Shown here: in pieces, positions 30,996 through 35,268 of the stretch
Layout: each line of letters begins with the position of its first letter
How positions within the stretch are numbered: the first letter of the stretch is position 1
The notes under the pieces: generated by a model
Seen by the model: only the letters and a program-made list of their open reading frames with translations
Told to the model about the DNA's origin: nothing
Database searches by the model: none
Position numbers and translations under genes: made by a program
Assembly (NCBI GenBank): GCA_902765305.1
Contig: CACWZI010000034.1
Span: 1 to 35,268 of the forward strand
Origin: an uncultured Eubacteriales bacterium
Lineage (GTDB): Bacteria > Bacillota > Clostridia > Christensenellales > Aristaeellaceae
Direction: 5' to 3'
DNA length: 35,268 bases

Positions 30996-31262
30996 ATGCC
31001 CGTCATCAGCCTGTTTTACGGAATACTGATTTCCATGTATTTTGAAAAGGACGGCCAGCATCATACGCCGCATTTTCACGCCAGATACGGGGAATACAAG
31101 GCAGAAGTGGACTTTGAAGGCAATCTGCTCGCTGGAAAGATGCCGCCAAAGCAAGCTGCATTCATCAAGGCATGGGCCTATATCCATCAGGAAGAACTAC
31201 TGTTGAATTGGGAGCTTGCCCAGAACGACGAACAGCCCTTCAGAATCGAACCCTTGAAGTGA
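30996..31262 (+). CDS. DUF4160 family protein
   Basis: An 88-aa protein with the DUF4160 pattern: FYGILISMYFEKDGQHHTPHFHARYGEYKAEVDF, then KMPPKQAAFIKAWAYIHQEELLLNWEL (given here as separate blocks). The HTPHFHA cluster is the family hallmark. It is paired with a DUF2442 gene 9 bp downstream, a very common arrangement that has been suggested to be a toxin-antitoxin-like module. AAGGGAG lies about 8 nt before ATG 30996. Confidence 0.88.
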   Translation: MPVISLFYGILISMYFEKDGQHHTPHFHARYGEYKAEVDFEGNLLAGKMPPKQAAFIKAWAYIHQEELLLNWELAQNDEQPFRIEPLK

Positions 31263-31271
31263 GGTGCCGAC

Positions 31272-31541
31272 ATGGAAGAAATGATTACCGGTAGCCGGGA
31301 GCTCTCCCCGGATGCCACCAGCGTATCCATCCTGCAGGATTACGTCCTGCGCGTGCGCTTTGTCAATGGCGAACTGCGCGACTTTGACATGAAGCCCCTG
31401 TTATGCCGAAAGTGCTATCAACCGCTGAACAACGACCTTCTGTTCCAGACCGCCAGCATTGCCTACGGCACCGTTCAGTGGGCCAACGGGCTTGACCTCG
31501 ATCCTGAATGGCTCTATGAGGACAGCGTTCCCGTGAAGTAA
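31272..31541 (+). CDS. DUF2442 family protein
   Basis: An 89-aa protein with the DUF2442 layout: VSILQDYVLRVRFVNGELRDFDMKPLL and the C-terminal GTVQWANGLDLDPEWLYEDS. It is a partner of DUF4160. GAGGTG lies 6 nt before ATG 31272. No catalytic motif is apparent; the pair's action is unknown. Downstream lies a 226-bp stretch that has no gene but carries the uvrB promoter. Confidence 0.88.
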   Translation: MEEMITGSRELSPDATSVSILQDYVLRVRFVNGELRDFDMKPLLCRKCYQPLNNDLLFQTASIAYGTVQWANGLDLDPEWLYEDSVPVK

Positions 31542-31702
31542 AGCACCACACAACGCATAAAAGAACGCCTCCAACCCGGACGCGAACCCCGGCGGAGGCT
31601 GCCTACCCCCGAATGACCAAGCAAGGAGGAGGCACCGGTTTTGTACCGCAGCCCCTCCCGATCATTTCATATCGAACATCAGTTTAAACTTCTCCAATCC
31701 TG

Positions 31703-31731
31703 TTTTCAATCATCCCCACAGGTGGTATAAT
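31703..31731 (+). promoter_or_regulatory. Promoter of uvrB
   Basis: TTTTCA (31703-31708), 17 nt, TATAAT (31726-31731) with TGG before it. I see no clear SOS (LexA/DinR) box around it. Confidence 0.65.
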
Positions 31732-31767
31732 GGATTCATCAAAACACCACACGTAAAGGATTCCATC

Positions 31768-33798
31768 ATGTCCATGTTCAAGCTCCATTCCGAATATTCG
31801 CCCACCGGCGACCAGCCCCAGGCCATCGAGAAGCTGACCGAGGGGCTGGCACAGGGCATGAGGCACCAGGTGCTGCTGGGCGTCACCGGCTCGGGCAAGA
31901 CGTTTACGATGGCCAACATCATCAAAAACGCCAATCGCCCGGCCCTGGTCATCGCCCACAACAAGACCCTGGCTGCCCAGCTGGCCGCGGAGTTCCGGGA
32001 GTTCTTCCCGGAGAACGCCGTGGGCTACTTCGTGTCCTACTACGACTACTACCAGCCGGAGGCCTACATCCCCTCCACGGACACCTTCATCGAGAAGGAT
32101 TCCTCCATCAACGACGAGATCGACCGCATGCGCCACAGCGCCACGAGCTGGCTGGCGGAGCGGCGGGACGTGGTGATCGTCGCCTCGGTCAGCTGCATCT
32201 ACGGCCTGGGCGACCCGGAGGAATACGAGGGGCTATCGGTATCCCTGCGGGAGGGCATGGAGATCGACCGGGACGACCTGATCCGCCGCCTCATCGACAT
32301 CCAGTTCACCCGCAACGACTTTGAGCCCGAGCGCGGCACCTTCCGCGTGCGGGGCGAGGTGATCGAGATCATCCCCGCGGCTTCTGAAAAGAGGGGCGTG
32401 CGGGTGGAGTTCTTCGGCGACGAGATCGAGCGCATCAGCGAGATCGACATGGTCACCGGCAAGGTGCTGCGGCTCATGAACCACGTGCTGATCTTCCCCG
32501 CGTCCCACTACGCCACCAGCAAGGACAAGCTGGACCGCTGCATCGAGCAGATCGAGGCGGACCTGGCCCTGCGGCTGAAGGACTTCCGGGACAACGACCG
32601 GCTGCTGGAGGCCCAGCGGCTGGAGCAGCGGGTGTACTACGACATCGAAATGATGCGGGAGATCGGCTATTGCAGCGGCATCGAGAACTACAGCCGCTAC
32701 TTCGACGGACGCCAGCCCGGGGAGGCGCCGTTCACGCTGATGGACTACTTCCCCAAGGATTTCCTGATCTTCATCGACGAGGCCCACGTGACCGTGCCCC
32801 AGATCCGCGCCATGTACAACGGCGATTTCGCCCGCAAGCGCACGCTGGTGGACTACGGCTTCCGCCTGCCCGCCGCTTACGACAACCGGCCCCTGAAGTT
32901 CCACGAGTTCGAGGAACGGGCGGGCCAGACCATCTACGTCTCCGCCACCCCCGGCCCCTACGAGCTGGAGCGGGCCGAGCAGGTGGTGGAGCAGATCATA
33001 CGCCCCACGGGCCTGATCGACCCGGAGATCATCATGCGCCCCGCCACCGGCCAGGTTGACGACCTGCTGGGCGAGTTGCGCACCGTTACCGAAGCCGGCG
33101 GGCGCGTGCTGGTGACCACGCTGACCAAGAAGATGGCCGAGAGCCTGACGCAGTACCTGCGGGAGATGGACATCCGGGTGGAGTACCTGCATTCGGACGT
33201 GGAGACGCTGGAGCGCATCAAGCTGATCCATGGCCTGCGCAGCGGCGAGTTTGACGTGTTGGTGGGCATCAACCTGCTGCGCGAGGGTCTGGACATGCCG
33301 GAGGTCAGCCTCGTCTGCATACTGGACGCGGACAAGGAGGGCTTTTTGCGCAGCGAGACCAGCCTGATCCAGACCATCGGCCGCGCGGCGCGGAACGTGG
33401 ACGGGCGGGTGATCATGTACGCCGACAGCATCACCGATTCCATGCAGCGGGCCATTGGCGAGACCAACCGCCGCCGGGAGATCCAGCAGCAGTACAACGA
33501 GGAACACGGCATCGAGCCCCAGACCATACGCACCGCCATTCGCGAGCTGATGGAGGTCACCCGCAAGCCCGACGATTCAGATGCCGCCAGCGGCATGGAC
33601 GAGGAGGAGAAGCGCATGGCCATCGAGCGCCTGGAGGAGATGATGCTCCAGGCCGCCAACAACCTGGACTTCGAGAAGGCCGCCCAGCTGCGCGACCAGA
33701 TGCTGGCGCTGAAGGGCGAGAAGGTCATGGCCAGCGGCGAGCAGTCGCGGCAGAAGAGACGCCGAAGGGAGAAGATGACCCACCGTAATCCGGGATAA
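31768..33798 (+). CDS. uvrB: Excinuclease ABC subunit B
   Basis: A 676-aa DNA repair helicase-like ATPase of full length. Walker A is GVTGSGKT (about 38-45), the DNA-binding beta-hairpin is [12 protein letters not shown], the Walker B/DEAH box is [11 protein letters not shown], helicase motif VI is [13 protein letters not shown], and the C-terminal UVR motif (about 615-655, [14 protein letters not shown]) binds UvrC. UvrB verifies damage delivered by UvrA and recruits UvrC for dual incision. The first ATG of the MSM pair is used, with AAGGA 7 nt upstream. uvrA, often directly downstream in Firmicutes, is not in this window. Confidence 0.97.
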   Translation: MSMFKLHSEYSPTGDQPQAIEKLTEGLAQGMRHQVLLGVTGSGKTFTMANIIKNANRPALVIAHNKTLAAQLAAEFREFFPENAVGYFVSYYDYYQPEAYIPSTDTFIEKDSSINDEIDRMRHSATSWLAERRDVVIVASVSCIYGLGDPEEYEGLSVSLREGMEIDRDDLIRRLIDIQFTRNDFEPERGTFRVRGEVIEIIPAASEKRGVRVEFFGDEIERISEIDMVTGKVLRLMNHVLIFPASHYATSKDKLDRCIEQIEADLALRLKDFRDNDRLLEAQRLEQRVYYDIEMMREIGYCSGIENYSRYFDGRQPGEAPFTLMDYFPKDFLIFIDEAHVTVPQIRAMYNGDFARKRTLVDYGFRLPAAYDNRPLKFHEFEERAGQTIYVSATPGPYELERAEQVVEQIIRPTGLIDPEIIMRPATGQVDDLLGELRTVTEAGGRVLVTTLTKKMAESLTQYLREMDIRVEYLHSDVETLERIKLIHGLRSGEFDVLVGINLLREGLDMPEVSLVCILDADKEGFLRSETSLIQTIGRAARNVDGRVIMYADSITDSMQRAIGETNRRREIQQQYNEEHGIEPQTIRTAIRELMEVTRKPDDSDAASGMDEEEKRMAIERLEEMMLQAANNLDFEKAAQLRDQMLALKGEKVMASGEQSRQKRRRREKMTHRNPG

Positions 33799-33828
33799 TC
33801 GGCTGTGCATTTGTGAGGATGGTTGCGA

Positions 33829-34341
33829 ATGGTTACAAGGCATATCGTCGTCATGCCCTATGACGAACGCTGGGCGCAGGACTTTGAGGCTATCGCCTCC
33901 GAGATCCGGGATTCGCTTGGCGAACTGGCCCTTGCGATCGAACACGTCGGCAGCACATCCGTGCCCGGGCTGTCCGCAAAGCCGATCATCGACATCGACG
34001 TCGTCATCAGGGATTACGCCGCGTTTGGTGCCGTCGTTTCTGCGCTGAAGGCCATCGGGTATCACCATGAAGGGGACCTCGGCATCGCCGGACGAGAGGC
34101 CTTCGGGTATGAGGGCAAATCGCACCTGCAAAAGCACCACCTGTATGTCTGTCCACAGGATTCCCCGGGGCTGAAGCGACACATCGCCTTCAGGAATTAC
34201 CTGCGCGATCATCCCGACGCGGCGCGTGAATACAGCCGCATCAAGGCGGAAGGGGCGGCGCTCCATCCGCATGATATTGACGGATACATCGAACACAAAT
34301 CCCCCTTCATAGAGAGCGTCTACAGGAAATTGGGATTGTAA
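33829..34341 (+). CDS. GrpB/UPF0157 nucleotidyltransferase-fold protein
   Basis: A 170-aa protein with the GrpB signature IEHVGSTSVPGLSAKPIIDIDVVI (in two adjoining blocks), which carries the Gly-Ser and two Asp of a minimal nucleotidyltransferase site, and the later HHLYVCPQDSPGLKRHIAFRNYL. Typical length. Its substrate is unknown; a dephospho-CoA kinase-linked role has been suggested for the family. ATG 33829 is preferred over TTG 33823, because GAGG lies 10 nt upstream. Confidence 0.88.
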   Translation: MVTRHIVVMPYDERWAQDFEAIASEIRDSLGELALAIEHVGSTSVPGLSAKPIIDIDVVIRDYAAFGAVVSALKAIGYHHEGDLGIAGREAFGYEGKSHLQKHHLYVCPQDSPGLKRHIAFRNYLRDHPDAAREYSRIKAEGAALHPHDIDGYIEHKSPFIESVYRKLGL

Positions 34342-34358
34342 TAACAAGCGGAGGCAGC

Positions 34359-34676
34359 ATGAAAAAGATCAGGATCACCGTCAAACGCATGGCGCGCTAC
34401 GACGATCTGATGCAGCAGTATGAGAACCCCATCGAGCACGCCTGCGGCATGTGGGAGGGCCGGACGTTCACCTGCAACGGCTGGGCAAAGCCCGAGGGCA
34501 TGTGCGACAGCGCCTGGGAGACCCTCTCCCCCTTCGTGATGACGCTGGCCCACGGCGGGGAGAATTTCTACGACGGTTGGATGAAGGACCCGAAGTCCGC
34601 CATGATCAGCTGCAACGACGGGTTCAGGCCGGTGAGCTTTTATGTGGAGGCGCTGGAGGAGGAGGCAGAGGCATGA
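34359..34676 (+). CDS. TIGR04076 family protein
   Basis: A 105-aa protein with the family layout: short N-terminal strand MKKIRITVKR, then HACGMWEGRTFTCNG, PEGMCDSAWETLSPFVMTLAHGG and a C-terminal strand RPVSFYVEAL. The conserved Cys residues (in ACG and GMC) may bind metal or be redox-active. The function is unknown. GCGGAGG lies about 6 nt before ATG 34359. Its stop overlaps the Rid gene start by 4 bp (ATGA). Confidence 0.85.
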   Translation: MKKIRITVKRMARYDDLMQQYENPIEHACGMWEGRTFTCNGWAKPEGMCDSAWETLSPFVMTLAHGGENFYDGWMKDPKSAMISCNDGFRPVSFYVEALEEEAEA

Positions 34677-35041
34677 GCGCAATCGAGCGATACGACGTCA
34701 ACGAGGAATGGGCCCATTCCGGGGTCATCAAGGCCGGGAATCTGGTCTTCCTCAACTACTGCGCCGGCAATGTGGGACAGGGCATCGAGGCCCAGGTCAA
34801 CGGCGCCATCGACGAGATGGAGAAGCGCCTGGCCATGGTGGGCCTGACGCTGGAAAACGTGGTGCAGATGGACTGCCTGTTCCGGGACGTGTGGAACATC
34901 CCCGTGATGGAGAAGGTCATCAAGGAACGCTTCCACGGAAAATACCCGGTTCGCAAATCCATACAGACCGAGTTTGCCCACGTCGGCGGACAGGACGGGC
35001 TGCTGTTCCAACTGGACGGCATCGCGTATGCCGGGGAATAA
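34673..35041 (+). CDS. Rid-family (YjgF/YER057c/UK114) protein
   Basis: A 122-aa protein of the YjgF/Rid fold. It has VIKAGNLVFLNYCAGNVGQGIEAQ at the N-terminal half, AIDEMEKRLAMVGLTLENVVQMDCLFRDV in the central helix and strand, and YPVRKSIQTEF, where the Arg sits at the place of the ligand-binding arginine of Rid proteins. The usual final VEI is replaced by FQLDGIAY, so it is a divergent subgroup and imine deaminase activity is not assured. It is translationally coupled to the TIGR04076 gene. Confidence 0.85.
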   Translation: MSAIERYDVNEEWAHSGVIKAGNLVFLNYCAGNVGQGIEAQVNGAIDEMEKRLAMVGLTLENVVQMDCLFRDVWNIPVMEKVIKERFHGKYPVRKSIQTEFAHVGGQDGLLFQLDGIAYAGE

Positions 35042-35062
35042 AGGTTACTTTTGAGCGCGTAC

Positions 35063-35124
35063 AAATACTGATTTGTCGGGGAGACGAGGGAACAGGGAAC
35101 AGGGAACAGGGAACAGGGAACAGG
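35063..35124. repeat. Half hairpin joined to a GGGAACA heptad tract
   Basis: Bases 35063-35078 equal the left arm of the ACTGATTTGTCG hairpins, but no right arm follows. After a 9-nt spacer, a third heptad type, GGGAACA, repeats about five times (35088-35122). Confidence 0.8.
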
Positions 35125-35162
35125 AATGGCGGCTGCCGCGAACCTATCAATACCGTGCGAGT

Positions 35163-35234
35163 TGTAGCGGCCCTAAAGGACTAACTTCGTGTCGCCCTAA
35201 AGGACTAACTTCGTGTCGCGGCAATTTGCCGCCA
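35163..35234. repeat. GTAGCGGC module with a 24-bp tandem duplication
   Basis: A 24-bp unit starting CCCTAAAGGACTAACTTC is present twice in exact tandem (35171-35194, 35195-35218), bracketed by GTAGCGGC and GCGGCAATTTGCCGCC. The borders resemble the GC-rich repeats at 3104-3199 and 7646-7697. The rest of the window to 35268 shows no gene. Confidence 0.8.
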
Positions 35235-35268
35235 TCGTTCCCCAAACGCTGATGAAATGCCGTGGCGG

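Noticed and set aside
1-35268. CRISPR array
   Set aside because: The repeated units are contiguous 7-bp tandems or hairpins, with no spacer-repeat alternation and no cas genes.

Overview
The window looks like a GC-rich chromosome segment from a spore-forming anaerobe of the Clostridia (Bacillota), probably an uncultured gut lineage. The evidence is the maf-mreBCD-PBP2-rodA-spoIVFA-spoIVFB gene order, a T-box leader, strong GGAGG ribosome sites with frequent TTG and GTG starts, DUF951, RsfS and a NadD-YqeK fusion. No rRNA, tRNA, CRISPR array, phage gene or transposase gene was seen.

Region 1 (about 1-11 kb, plus strand) holds a secreted zincin-like protein, then maf, mreB, mreC, mreD, a class B penicillin-binding protein, rodA and the sporulation pair spoIVFA/spoIVFB. 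Together these encode the lateral-wall elongation machine and the protease that activates sigma-K in the mother cell. Nearly every gap in this cluster is filled by repeats. Region 2 (11-19.2 kb, minus strand) holds a membrane receptor-type c-di-GMP phosphodiesterase followed by a fragment of an ATPase domain. It continues with a T-box-controlled unit of two AMP-forming CoA ligases and a double-ACT protein, then rsfS and nadD-yqeK. Region 3 (19.3-25.4 kb, plus strand) holds a SAM methyltransferase, a DUF3267 membrane zincin overlapping an ABC-F ATPase, a TetR regulator followed by a frameshifted glycosyltransferase, and a small secreted protein. Region 4 (25.5-29.9 kb, minus strand) is an operon of DUF951, two type I signal peptidases and an M1-like protein without zinc ligands, followed by a solitary DNA methyltransferase. 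Region 5 (29.9-35.3 kb, plus strand) holds a secreted Cys/His-tailed protein, a TM2 protein, a DUF4160/DUF2442 pair, uvrB, GrpB, a TIGR04076 protein and a Rid-family protein.

Two things stand out. First, the T-box leader at about 17.3-17.6 kb carries a likely UAC (Tyr) specifier and lies ahead of an acyl-CoA ligase, a PaaK-like arylacetate-CoA ligase and an ACT protein. This fits a tyrosine-starvation-controlled route that turns aryl acids back into aromatic amino acids. Second, a modular intergenic repeat family combines 16-19 bp near-perfect hairpins, 7-bp tandem tracts (TTAGGTT/TTAGGGG or CATTCCT) and small inner palindromes. Its members are often mirrored, and they supply the stop codons of at least three genes.
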